Positions 1 through 6,447 of a stretch of 37,942 bases of DNA are shown one piece after another (the stretch's first letter is position 1; each line of letters begins with the position of its first letter). The notes under the pieces are model-generated. The model saw only the letters and a list, made by a program, of their open reading frames with translations. It searched no databases and was not told where the DNA came from. The position numbers and the translations under genes were made by a program. The stretch comes from Syntrophomonas sp. UBA5314 (GTDB taxonomy: Bacteria > Bacillota > Syntrophomonadia > Syntrophomonadales > Syntrophomonadaceae), in contig DHRK01000066.1 in the NCBI GenBank assembly GCA_002410325.1, positions 56,426 through 94,367 of the forward strand, in the 5' to 3' direction.

Positions 1-39
1 CTGCGTTGTCGTCAATCGCAATACGTCCAGTATTACTCA
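1..39 (-). CDS. possible 5' end of a gene running off the window
   Basis: On the minus strand an ATG at position 39 opens a frame reading MSNTGRIAIDDNA before the window ends. A GGAGGA lies directly against the ATG, which is closer than usual for a ribosome binding site, so the real start could differ. Thirteen codons are too few to assign a family. It lies downstream of the zinc-ribbon gene and its terminator, so it would be a separate transcription unit. It could also be a chance ORF. Confidence 0.25.
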
Positions 40-203
40 TTCCTCCGCCTTGTCCTGCAAAAATTTCCCTCGACGAATAATACACAGAATTAGGATTAAC
101 AGAGTACTAATATATTCTACAGCAGCGAGGAATATCCTTTAGTCAAACCGACCTCAAGGGCACCCCGACCCTGCTGTGAGCACTCAATGGGCTAAAAAGA
201 ACA

Positions 204-228
204 AGCCCGGGCCAATCCAGCCCGGGCT
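204..228 (-). terminator. intrinsic terminator after the zinc-ribbon gene
   Basis: Perfect 9-bp GC-rich stem (arms 204-212 and 220-228, AGCCCGGGC / GCCCGGGCT) with a 7-nt loop. On the minus strand it is followed by a T-rich run (TTGTTCTTTTT). It starts 14 nt beyond the stop of the zinc-ribbon gene. Confidence 0.8.
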
Positions 229-242
229 CTATTTTTCTACCA

Positions 243-521
243 TTATATCGCTGAAGATTTGACCTCCTGGAAGCATTCCAGACAGTAAACCGGCCGATCT
301 TCAACAGGCTTAAACGGCACCTGGGTTTCAGCGGAGCACCGGGCGCATATAGCCGTATACATTTCTCTGGGCGCTTTGCCGCTGCGACGATTAACCCGGC
401 ATTCACGGCAGCGCTTGGGTTCATTTTCAAAGCCTTTTTCATGATAAAACTCCTGCTCTCCCGCTGTAAACGTGAACTCCCTACCGCAATCCGCGCATAA
501 TAAAGTCTTGTCTTGGAACAT
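243..521 (-). CDS. zinc-ribbon domain protein
   Basis: A 92-residue cytoplasmic protein with four CxxC pairs: CADC and CREC in the first half, CARC and CLEC in the second. The start MFQDKTLLCADCGREF followed by FTAGEQEFYHEKGF is typical of the small Firmicute zinc-ribbon family (zf-trcl type), whose function is unknown. The ATG at 521 is chosen because GAGGG lies 10 nt upstream; a TTG at 530 sits almost on top of that site. It has its own sigma-A-like promoter and terminator, so it is a monocistronic gene at the end of the flagellar block. The family assignment is secure. No evidence ties the protein to motility beyond location. Confidence 0.85.
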   Translation of the reverse strand: MFQDKTLLCADCGREFTFTAGEQEFYHEKGFENEPKRCRECRVNRRSGKAPREMYTAICARCSAETQVPFKPVEDRPVYCLECFQEVKSSAI

Positions 522-601
522 CTGAAGCAATCCCTCACTTTTGTAATATTGTTGCTAAAACCGTTTTTCCTGGTTAAACAACCGTAGTAGATTTATATGA
601 T

Positions 602-630
602 ATTATATAATGAACATGGCAAAATGACAA
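602..630 (-). promoter_or_regulatory. sigma-A-type promoter of the zinc-ribbon gene
   Basis: Minus strand: TTGTCA (625-630), 17-nt spacer, TATAAT (602-607). The -10 is a consensus match and the -35 is 5/6. It reads toward the zinc-ribbon gene with a leader of about 75 nt. Confidence 0.75.
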
Positions 631-633
631 GAA

Positions 634-655
634 AAGCGGCTACAGTACAGCGCTT
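634..655 (-). terminator. weak hairpin at the end of the FliT/FlgN-like gene
   Basis: Imperfect stem just past the stop codon on the minus strand (AAGCGCT with AGCCGCTT, one bulge), followed by TTCTTGTCATTTT. It abuts the promoter of the next gene. The stem is short, so termination may be partial. Confidence 0.35.
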
Positions 656-1131
656 CAGACACTCTTATCCTTTTGTTGCATGGCGTTGCGATAGGCCTGT
701 TTGGCTTTTTCGCTGGTGGTTTTCTCCAAAGGGGTTTGCGGATTCAAGGTCTTTTTTTCCATCAGCCGCTGGTTCTGTTTATCCATATTATTAATGCTTT
801 CCAGCAGCTGACCCAGTTCAGCCAGGCGGTTCTGCAGCTGGTTGAAGCTGCTTGCGTCCATATGTTTGCGCACTTCGCCGAGCACAAATCGTTCCAAGCC
901 CAGTTCCTCAACCGCCCTGGCTTGGAGGTCCCTGTTTTCCTGATTGAGTTTGACGATGACCTCCAGCAGTTCCTGCCGCTGCACCAGAACTTGATGAACC
1001 CCGTCACTGCCCGGGCTCTGTCCTGGCTCGTTCAATAAATTCCACTGTTTTCCGGCCAGGTCCAACATGATAGAATATAGATCCCTCTGCCGGCCAAAAT
1101 TATCGGTTATCTGACTCAGATTGCTATCCAT
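655..1131 (-). CDS. FlgN/FliT-like putative flagellar export chaperone
   Basis: A 158-residue, almost entirely helical, charged protein with no signal peptide or membrane segment. It is rich in Leu/Glu/Gln heptads (for example QVLVQRQELLEVIVKLNQEN), the usual appearance of FlgN and FliT chaperones that hold hook-associated proteins or FliD before export. I choose the ATG at 1131 (MDSNLSQITDN), with GAGGA 8 nt upstream. The longer frame from 1191 would begin upstream of the transcription start predicted from the promoter at 1180-1208. It follows flaG2-fliS2, where a FliT-type chaperone is expected, but a terminator separates it from fliS2. The chaperone role is inferred from shape and position. 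Confidence 0.6.
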   Translation of the reverse strand: MDSNLSQITDNFGRQRDLYSIMLDLAGKQWNLLNEPGQSPGSDGVHQVLVQRQELLEVIVKLNQENRDLQARAVEELGLERFVLGEVRKHMDASSFNQLQNRLAELGQLLESINNMDKQNQRLMEKKTLNPQTPLEKTTSEKAKQAYRNAMQQKDKSV

Positions 1132-1179
1132 AAAAGCTGTCCTCATTATGTCCCCAGAAACGCATGTTGCCTTGCTCCT

Positions 1180-1208
1180 ATTATACCCCAAAACCGGCTT
1201 CCATTGAA
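1180..1208 (-). promoter_or_regulatory. putative sigma-A promoter of the FliT/FlgN-like gene
   Basis: Minus strand: TTCAAT (1203-1208), 17-nt spacer, perfect TATAAT (1180-1185). The -35 is poor, but the spacing and -10 are good. It lies downstream of the fliS2 terminator, so the gene probably has its own transcript. Confidence 0.5.
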
Positions 1209-1252
1209 TAGCGAGTCATGGTAAGGTCTGGAATCCCTTCCGTATTCGGACA

Positions 1253-1291
1253 AATAAAAACCCCCTGTTCTTCTTGCTGAAGAATAAGGGG
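1253..1291 (-). terminator. intrinsic terminator downstream of fliS2
   Basis: Minus-strand hairpin with an outer CCCC/GGGG pair, an inner TTCTTC-AGCAA-GAAGAA stem and a tail of GTTTTTATTTG. It lies about 70 nt after the fliS2 stop. Its layout closely resembles the hairpin at 2379-2419. Confidence 0.75.
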
Positions 1292-1360
1292 TATGCAAAG
1301 AAGGAGGAGAAAAATGCCAGGACATCTCCTGATGATAAAACAGGAAATCCCACAAGCGAA

Positions 1361-1783
1361 TCAACTGGAAACGTTTACTACTTGAAAATCGCTGGCTTGA
1401 AACACCCGGTTTCTTCCCAGGCTTTTTATGGCTTCATCCCAGGTCTGGCGCAGATCGTTTAGCATTGCTTCAACTTCATCCAAAACCGCGGGATCTTTAT
1501 TAATATTGCTATCCACCAATCTCTGGTGCAGGTAGTCATATAGACGGTAAAGGTTGGCTGAAATGGCGTAATCCATATTCAGGGTGGCCATCAGTTCCAT
1601 AATGATATCCTGGGTTTTGATTATATGTTGGTGGGCCCGGGCTATATCCCTGGCGGCAATGGCTTCCCGGGCCTGGCTTATATTGTTTAAGGCTCCGTCA
1701 TAGAGCATCAACAAAAGCTTCCCTGGAGTCAGGGTCTCCACCTTGGTACGGCGATATTGATCATAAACATTGGCACTAAACAC
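1361..1783 (-). CDS. fliS: flagellin export chaperone FliS (copy 2)
   Basis: FliS is a cytoplasmic four-helix chaperone that binds the C-terminus of flagellin and delays its polymerisation until export. This 140-residue protein carries the family signatures: YDQYRRTKVETLTPGKLLLM near the N-terminus, MATLNMDYAIS in the middle and DLRQTWDEAIKS near the C-terminus. The start is GTG at 1783, with GGGGGG 8 nt upstream. It follows flaG2 with a gap of about 50 nt and is clearly related to the other FliS at 2808-3233, so the window holds two flaG-fliS modules. The ORF is complete, with no frameshift. Confidence 0.95.
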   Translation of the reverse strand: MFSANVYDQYRRTKVETLTPGKLLLMLYDGALNNISQAREAIAARDIARAHQHIIKTQDIIMELMATLNMDYAISANLYRLYDYLHQRLVDSNINKDPAVLDEVEAMLNDLRQTWDEAIKSLGRNRVFQASDFQVVNVSS

Positions 1784-1832
1784 AACTGCTTCCCCCCGGT
1801 TGCCTTGATAGGGCGAATCATAAATATGCCCT

Positions 1833-2186
1833 TCAGGCGATTTTATCTATAAGCAGGCCGGCTTCTGCCTGGATTTTGCCCTGTAATTGTTCAGCGATCT
1901 TCATCATGTAATCAGGAGGTATCTCCCGGATGATTTCTCCAGACTCGTTGTCTATCATTCTCACCTGATACCTGCTGCTGCTATCGTGAACCTGGAACTC
2001 TATATGATAATTGGTCAGTTTCATTACACTGTTGGAGAAGGTGACTGACTTTTGAACATCCTCCAACTCCGGCATTTTAACGTTGTCAACCTGACCCTGC
2101 TTCTGCCTGCTGTCCGCTTTAGGATCCTTATCCAAGGGGGCGGCCGGCAAGAACTCCATGGGCGAAGCCTGCCCGTCAATTCGCAT
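1833..2186 (-). CDS. flaG: FlaG family protein (copy 2)
   Basis: A 117-residue FlaG-type protein. After a variable charged N-terminus (about 1-45) comes the conserved FlaG domain, with HIEFQVHDSSSRYQVRMID and the hallmark GEIIREIPPDYMMKIAEQL. FlaG proteins are linked to control of filament length or filament stability, although the mechanism is poorly defined. The ATG at 2186 has AGGAGG 8 nt upstream. It heads a flaG2-fliS2 unit and has a candidate sigma-28 promoter upstream at 2224-2251. It is similar throughout its C-terminal half to FlaG copy 1. Confidence 0.9.
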   Translation of the reverse strand: MRIDGQASPMEFLPAAPLDKDPKADSRQKQGQVDNVKMPELEDVQKSVTFSNSVMKLTNYHIEFQVHDSSSRYQVRMIDNESGEIIREIPPDYMMKIAEQLQGKIQAEAGLLIDKIA

Positions 2187-2223
2187 ACTTATGGCCTCCT
2201 TATTTGAGCTTTCCGTATAGTAT

Positions 2224-2251
2224 CTATCGAAAAAAGGTTTTTAAATCATTA
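2224..2251 (-). promoter_or_regulatory. candidate sigma-28 promoter of flaG2-fliS2
   Basis: Minus strand: TAAT (2248-2251), 16-nt spacer, TTCGATAG (2224-2231), compared with the SigD consensus TAAA-N15-GCCGATAA. It is weaker than the other sigma-28 sites here, but correctly placed about 35 nt before the flaG2 start. Confidence 0.5.
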
Positions 2252-2378
2252 GGCCTTTTATACAAATTCGTACCATAGTCCCACGAGGTCCTATAAATTT
2301 ACAAGCTTTAAGCGCACAAAAATGAACCGGACCTACCCGGCTCTATCAAGATGTCTTATTCCATTAAACGACCAAATA

Positions 2379-2419
2379 AATAACCCCTATTTCTTTTTGT
2401 CAAAGAACCAGGGGTTATT
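2379..2419 (-). terminator. terminator overlapping the 3' end of the FliT-like gene
   Basis: A 10-bp outer stem (arms 2379-2388 and 2410-2419, AATAACCCCT / AGGGGTTATT) encloses an inner TTCTTT-GACAA-AAAGAA stem. On the minus strand it is followed by TATTTATTT. The upstream arm lies inside the coding sequence of 2387-2800, and the stop codon sits in the downstream arm. It separates the fliS1 transcript from flaG2. Confidence 0.65.
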
Positions 2420-2800
2420 AAGAGAAGGAGGAGAATAAGCCGCAAAGGCTTTACGATTTTGGTGTGCTGATTGGATCTTGTTTTGCAGGTTTTTCATCAA
2501 TGTTCCTATAATGGAGCCGGTTTGCCGGTCATTGGCTTCTATGCTATTCACCAACTCCCTCAGGGTTAGCCCCTGCTCCGGGTTTAGAAAATCCATCACC
2601 GCAGTCGCTTCCGGATAGTCTTCCTTGATCTGGTCTATTCCCCGGCGGATTGCTTCCCTTTCTTCCATCAAGCGGTAGACTTGCTCGTTCAGGGTATGAT
2701 CCGCCTGGGCCTTCCTGGCCAGTTCTAACTGCCGGGCGGAAATCTGCTGCATTTTTTTCATTTCTTCAAGCAGCTTGCTGCTTATTTCTGCTTTGTTCAT
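2387..2800 (-). CDS. FliT-like putative flagellar chaperone
   Basis: A 137-residue, mostly helical cytoplasmic protein starting 7 nt after the fliS1 stop, the place usually taken by fliT. Residues 1-60 form a charged coiled-coil-like helix (SSKLLEEMKKMQQISARQ, VYRLMEEREAIRRGIDQIK). The C-terminal tail is Pro/aromatic-rich (SPPSLNNPWFFDKKK). FliT proteins hold the cap protein FliD and can act as regulators, but sequence identity in the family is very low, so this call rests on size, helicity and position. No strong Shine-Dalgarno is visible, so translation may be coupled to fliS1. The last codons are folded into the terminator. Confidence 0.6.
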   Translation of the reverse strand: MNKAEISSKLLEEMKKMQQISARQLELARKAQADHTLNEQVYRLMEEREAIRRGIDQIKEDYPEATAVMDFLNPEQGLTLRELVNSIEANDRQTGSIIGTLMKNLQNKIQSAHQNRKAFAAYSPPSLNNPWFFDKKK

Positions 2801-2807
2801 GGTGTTT

Positions 2808-3233
2808 TTACCCGGAAATGTTAACTGCTTTAAGCGCGCTGTTTTGACTGCCGGATGTCCTTCCCAGACTCTTTATGGCCTGATCCCAGGTCTGACGCAG
2901 GTCGATAACCAGCTCCTGAACTTCCGTGATCAACTGGCCGTCTTTTTTGATATTGGCTTCCACCAGCTGATTGTACATGAATTCGTACAAGGCCAGCAGG
3001 CTCTCGGAAATCTTGTAATCCATATTCAGGGTGGCCATCAGCTCCACAAGTATATTCTGGGCCGCAACTATATTGTCATGAGCTGCAGAAATATTCTGGT
3101 TGTTAATAGCCTCCCCGGCGTTGCGAAGATACTTGATCATTCCATCGTATAACATCAACAAAAGTTTCCCCGGCGACATGGTTTCAACAGTGGTCTTTTG
3201 ATATTGATCATAGGCATAAGCACTCATATTCAC
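2808..3233 (-). CDS. fliS: flagellin export chaperone FliS (copy 1)
   Basis: A 141-residue FliS with the standard signatures YDQYQKTTVETMSPGKLLLM, MATLNMDYKISESL and DLRQTWDQAIKSLG. It should bind newly made flagellin and deliver it to the flagellar export gate. GTG at 3233 is the likely start (AGGAGG 9 nt upstream). A TTG at 3239 is too close to that site and an ATG at 3227 is too far. It lies between flaG1 and the FliT-like gene in one unit driven by a strong sigma-28 promoter. It is about half identical by eye to copy 2 at 1361-1783; the central MATLNMDY and DLRQTWD..IKSLGR segments are nearly the same. Confidence 0.95.
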   Translation of the reverse strand: MNMSAYAYDQYQKTTVETMSPGKLLLMLYDGMIKYLRNAGEAINNQNISAAHDNIVAAQNILVELMATLNMDYKISESLLALYEFMYNQLVEANIKKDGQLITEVQELVIDLRQTWDQAIKSLGRTSGSQNSALKAVNISG

Positions 3234-3318
3234 GGTCAATTGCCTCCTACTTCATAAGTTGTTATTATTGGGCCGGCTTATAATCTATGTCTTATATCGG
3301 CATAAACGTATGAGCACT

Positions 3319-3687
3319 TTAGACCGATTCATCGACCAGGATGCCCACCGCATAGTTGATGGTATTTTTTATACTTTCGGCAAATTTGATCATGGCATCA
3401 CTGGGAATTTCACGGATAGTATCTCCGGATTCACTGTCTATCAGCCTGACCTGGTAGCGGTTTAAATCTTCATGCATTTCAAACTCCAGGTGGTAATTGG
3501 CCATTTTCATGGCTTTGTTGGCAAAAACGACCGCTTCCTGAACCCCTTCGGCTTTAGGTCCCTGCTTTTTTTCAGGCATTTTTAATTCAACTGCTTTTTC
3601 CATGTTTGCTGCGTCACGATTTGGAAACTTGTTCTCAATGGTAGTCGGATAAGCATCCTGAAAAGCCGCCTGTCCTTCCAGTCTCAT
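3319..3687 (-). CDS. flaG: FlaG family protein (copy 1)
   Basis: A 122-residue FlaG protein. The N-terminal third is variable and Lys/Glu-rich. The C-terminal domain carries YHLEFEMHEDLNRYQVRLID and SGDTIREIPSDAMIKFAES, the family core. ATG at 3687 is preferred because GGGAGG lies 8 nt upstream; an in-frame TTG at 3705 overlaps that site. It is the first gene of flaG1-fliS1-fliT-like and has the best sigma-28 promoter in the window. In Bacillus and Clostridia flaG sits next to fliD. Here fliD is about 20 kb away, on the far side of the glycosylation island. Confidence 0.9.
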   Translation of the reverse strand: MRLEGQAAFQDAYPTTIENKFPNRDAANMEKAVELKMPEKKQGPKAEGVQEAVVFANKAMKMANYHLEFEMHEDLNRYQVRLIDSESGDTIREIPSDAMIKFAESIKNTINYAVGILVDESV

Positions 3688-3723
3688 GATAGGCGCCTCC
3701 CTCAAGTGTATCTCTTACTATAT

Positions 3724-3750
3724 GTATCGGCAAAAGTCAAGGACGCTTTA
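3724..3750 (-). promoter_or_regulatory. sigma-28 promoter of flaG1-fliS1
   Basis: Minus strand: TAAA (3747-3750), 15-nt spacer, GCCGATAC (3724-3731), a near-perfect match to the SigD/FliA consensus of Gram-positive bacteria. It lies 36 nt before the flaG1 start. Confidence 0.85.
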
Positions 3751-3825
3751 ATATTTTCACACAATTTGGGACCTTAAAGGGAAGCCTTTTTCAAATATGG
3801 CTGATTACGCCCGCATAGGAACCAT

Positions 3826-3853
3826 TAAAGTATCTGGCCTTGGCTTTCGATAA
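3826..3853 (+). promoter_or_regulatory. sigma-28 promoter of the calcium-loop gene
   Basis: Plus strand: TAAA (3826-3829), 16-nt spacer, TTCGATAA (3846-3853). It diverges from the flaG1 promoter in the same intergenic region and lies about 60 nt before the start at 3915. Confidence 0.75.
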
Positions 3854-3914
3854 TATTTTCATAGCGTACGACTAAGGGCCCAAAAATGTAAACCCTCAAG
3901 GGAGGATGATATTT

Positions 3915-4967
3915 ATGAAAATAGTTTCTTCTGACGTAGCAATGCGTTCCGGGCATGAGTTGGTGCAGGAAAACCAGTTCAATGAAAGCCTCCGCTTCTG
4001 GACTAATGGCCCACAACCAGACACAAATCAGGTCAGCTTCAATACCATAAATATAAGCATTCAGGATTCCCTGGAAATATCCTCGGAAGCCTGGCGAGCC
4101 AGAACGGATTGCACTTCCGGAATTCAGGAGGAAGACCTGTTGTCCGCGAAAGACGATGCCAAGATCAAGATGCTCCAGACCTTGCTCGAAGCTCTGACCG
4201 GTAAGAGCCTACGATTTTCGGTCCTCAGATTGAAACGTTTGCAAGGGGATCAGGCAATAAGTCTCCCGACTGCCAGGGCGCAGATCGCTCAGATCCGACC
4301 GGCTTGGGGTTTAAGCTATGACCGGGTTCAACACTACCGCGAACAGGAGCAGAGCAGCTTTTCCGCCCAGGCGCTTATCAAGACGGCCGACGGGCGCGAG
4401 ATCAATACCTCGCTGCAATTAAATATGAGCCGGGAGTTCGTATCCCATAACGAAATCCATATCCGGGCCGGCCAGGCTGCCCAGGACCCGCTGGTCATTA
4501 ACTTTGAAGCTCCGGCCGCCTCTCTTGGTCCGAGGAATTTTCGTTTCGATCTGGATTCAGACGGCACCGAGGAGCAGATTTCCATGCTGGGTCCCGGAAG
4601 CGGGTTTTTGGCTCTGGACAAAAACGGAGACGGTACCATCAATAACGGCAGCGAGCTGTTCGGCCCGCAGAGCGGAGATGGATTCGCGGATCTGGCCCAG
4701 TACGACGGCGACAGCAACGGTTGGATCGACGAAAATGATGAAATCTGGTCGAAACTGCGCATCTGGTCGGTGGACGAATCCGGGCAACAGCAGTTGGTGG
4801 CCCTGGGGCAAAAGGGAATCGGGGCTATATACCTGGGGCACTTGACCACCCCGTTTTCTATAAATGATATAAATAATGATACTCTAGGCCAAGTTAGAAG
4901 TTCCGGCTTCTTCCTGCGGGAAAATGGGACCATGGGAAGCATGCAGCAGGTGGACCTGGTGGTATAA
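3915..4967 (+). CDS. calcium-loop protein in a sigma-28 unit, function unknown
   Basis: A 350-residue protein without a signal peptide or membrane helix. Residues 1-130 are low in known motifs, and 131-200 contain a conserved stretch (WGLSYDRVQHY, TADGREINTSLQLNMSREF). The C-terminal half has three Asp/Gly-rich calcium-type loops: DLDSDGTEE (212-220), DKNGDGTINNGSE (235-247) and DGDSNGWIDEND (264-275), then RIW and GVGAIYLG-like segments. As I remember it, the family is scattered across motile Firmicutes and Proteobacteria and is annotated only as hypothetical or VCBS-like. ATG at 3915 is chosen because GGAGG lies 9 nt upstream; ATG at 3906 touches that site. The sigma-28 promoter and the yjfB-like partner make a motility or filament role likely. 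Calcium binding is inferred from the motifs. Confidence 0.75.
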   Translation: MKIVSSDVAMRSGHELVQENQFNESLRFWTNGPQPDTNQVSFNTINISIQDSLEISSEAWRARTDCTSGIQEEDLLSAKDDAKIKMLQTLLEALTGKSLRFSVLRLKRLQGDQAISLPTARAQIAQIRPAWGLSYDRVQHYREQEQSSFSAQALIKTADGREINTSLQLNMSREFVSHNEIHIRAGQAAQDPLVINFEAPAASLGPRNFRFDLDSDGTEEQISMLGPGSGFLALDKNGDGTINNGSELFGPQSGDGFADLAQYDGDSNGWIDENDEIWSKLRIWSVDESGQQQLVALGQKGIGAIYLGHLTTPFSINDINNDTLGQVRSSGFFLRENGTMGSMQQVDLVV

Positions 4968-5013
4968 GATAACTATTGCTTGGAGATTGTCGACTCTGTA
5001 AGGAGGAATGCAC

Positions 5014-5190
5014 ATGGATATAGCAGCCGTTTCGATAGGCTTAAAACAGGTTCAGCTGGCCCAGGCGGCCAGCACTTCGATCCTCAAAAAAGCCATGGAC
5101 AACGCCCAGGTTCAAGCCCAGGACTTGCTGAAAATTATGGAGCAGTCGGTGCAGCCGCAGTTGGGGAATACTATAGACATAACAGGATAA
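5014..5190 (+). CDS. yjfB: YjfB-type putative motility protein
   Basis: A 58-residue small protein, MDIAAVSIGLKQVQLAQAAS then a helical, Gln/Ala-rich body, matching the YjfB putative-motility family. Members are short, soluble and usually found with flagellar or SigD-controlled genes; their molecular role is unknown. ATG at 5014 is used (AGGAGG 7 nt upstream) rather than ATG at 5008, which is 1 nt from that site. It follows the calcium-loop gene by 46 nt and ends before a plus-strand terminator, so the two probably form a sigma-28 operon. Confidence 0.8.
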   Translation: MDIAAVSIGLKQVQLAQAASTSILKKAMDNAQVQAQDLLKIMEQSVQPQLGNTIDITG

Positions 5191-5206
5191 GTGCATTTTA
5201 ACCCGT

Positions 5207-5230
5207 GAAGAGCTTGTTTATTAGCTCTTC
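5207..5230 (+). terminator. terminator of the calcium-loop/yjfB unit
   Basis: Perfect 8-bp stem (5207-5214 with 5223-5230, GAAGAGCT / AGCTCTTC), 8-nt loop, then TTTACTT on the plus strand. It sits between the plus-strand unit and the converging 3' end of legC. The minus-strand side has no T-run. Confidence 0.65.
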
Positions 5231-5268
5231 TTTACTTAACAAAATTCAAATACTCATATATTTTTCGT

Positions 5269-6447
5269 TTACTCATGGCCGTCCTTCAGGCTGGGGCTGC
5301 TGGGTATGTTTATCAAGCGCTGCTCCAGACTTTCTGCTATATTAAGCTCCATGCTGGGGCAGGTTTGGTACATGGGAAGTCTATTGAGCAGAGTCCAGAC
5401 CGGCCGCGACGTTAGCCCTGCATCATTCATGGCTTCCAGTACAGCGTCCCTTTGATCGCGATAATTTACATCAAGCAGCAGAGTGTTCAACCAGTAGTTA
5501 CTCCAGGCAAAATCCGGTTCTTGAATACACTCGATACCTGGCAGCGGCTTAACAACTTCCTGATAACAAACAGCCAGTCTTCTCTTTTGATGAATAAACC
5601 GGGGAACTTGTTCCAACTGGGCACAGCCCAGGGCAGCGTTGATATTGGGCAGGCGGTAATTATATCCCACCATATCATGGTTGAACGCCCACCGATGTGG
5701 CTGCTTGGCGGTAGTGGTGAGGTGTTTGGCCAACCGGCCCAGTTCCCGGTCTGAAGTCAATATGGCACCACCGCCACCGGTTGTGACCACCTTGTTGCCG
5801 TTAAAGCTAAGCACCCCCAATGGGGCAATAGTTCCGGTGTGGCGACCCTTATAGAGCGAACCCAATGATTCCGCTGCATCTTCGACAACAGTCAGTTTAT
5901 AACGGGCAGTCACTTCCATCAGTGGATCCATATCTACGGGATGGCCAAAGGTATGCATGGGGACCAGCGCTTTGATGCGCCGCCCCGTTTTACGGTTGAA
6001 GCATTCTCCGAAGCGCATTTCGCTTATCTCTTTCAGGTAGTCATTCAGCCGGGCGGGGTCAACCCCTAAGGTCTTTTCCTCACTATCCGCAAAATGAGGA
6101 GTAGCTCCACAGTAACTAACCGCATTGGCGGTGGCGACAAAGGTCATAGCAGGAACCAAAACCTCATCCCCAGGCTCAACGCCGGACAATAAAAGGCTGA
6201 TGTGCAAAGCGGCAGTTCCGTTCATAGTGGCAACAACATAAGGAATGCCGCAAAATTCAGACAGCATATTTTCGAAGCGGTCCACATATTGACCCACCGA
6301 AGAAACCCAACCCGAATCCAGGCAATCCTTCACATAATTCCATTCATTACCTTCAAAACAGGGCTCATGCAAAGGGACTGCCCGCATCTTCTTAATAACT
6401 GATTTTATTGCCTTAACAACTGCTCCAACACTGAATTCCCGGTTCAT
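5269..6447 (-). CDS. legC: LegC-type PLP aminotransferase
   Basis: A 392-residue DegT/DnrJ/EryC1/StrS aminotransferase that would aminate C4 of a 4-keto-6-deoxy-UDP-sugar using glutamate and PLP. Visible features are NGTAALHISLL (substrate/PLP loop), VVEDAAESLGS (PLP-binding Asp) and SFNGNKVVTTGGGG with the Schiff-base lysine at 219. The N-terminal extension with EPCFEGNEWNYVKDCLDSG resembles the LegC group found with LegB. Its ATG overlaps the legB stop (ATGA), so the two are translationally coupled. It is the last gene of the glycosylation island. Substrate identity (legionaminic versus another bacillosamine-type route) is inferred from the legB neighbour. Confidence 0.8.
   Translation of the reverse strand: MNREFSVGAVVKAIKSVIKKMRAVPLHEPCFEGNEWNYVKDCLDSGWVSSVGQYVDRFENMLSEFCGIPYVVATMNGTAALHISLLLSGVEPGDEVLVPAMTFVATANAVSYCGATPHFADSEEKTLGVDPARLNDYLKEISEMRFGECFNRKTGRRIKALVPMHTFGHPVDMDPLMEVTARYKLTVVEDAAESLGSLYKGRHTGTIAPLGVLSFNGNKVVTTGGGGAILTSDRELGRLAKHLTTTAKQPHRWAFNHDMVGYNYRLPNINAALGCAQLEQVPRFIHQKRRLAVCYQEVVKPLPGIECIQEPDFAWSNYWLNTLLLDVNYRDQRDAVLEAMNDAGLTSRPVWTLLNRLPMYQTCPSMELNIAESLEQRLINIPSSPSLKDGHE

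Noticed and set aside
1314..1385. Plus-strand mini ORF with a good AAGGAGGAG site (MPGHLLMIKQ...)
   Set aside because: The purine-rich site is the complement of the CTCCTCC segment shared with the fliT-like gene tail. No plus-strand promoter is visible, and it overlaps fliS2.
4334..4942. 202-codon minus-strand ORF opposite the calcium-loop gene
   Set aside because: Ser/Pro/Arg-rich composition typical of an antisense shadow. The plus frame has promoter, ribosome binding site and conserved motifs.
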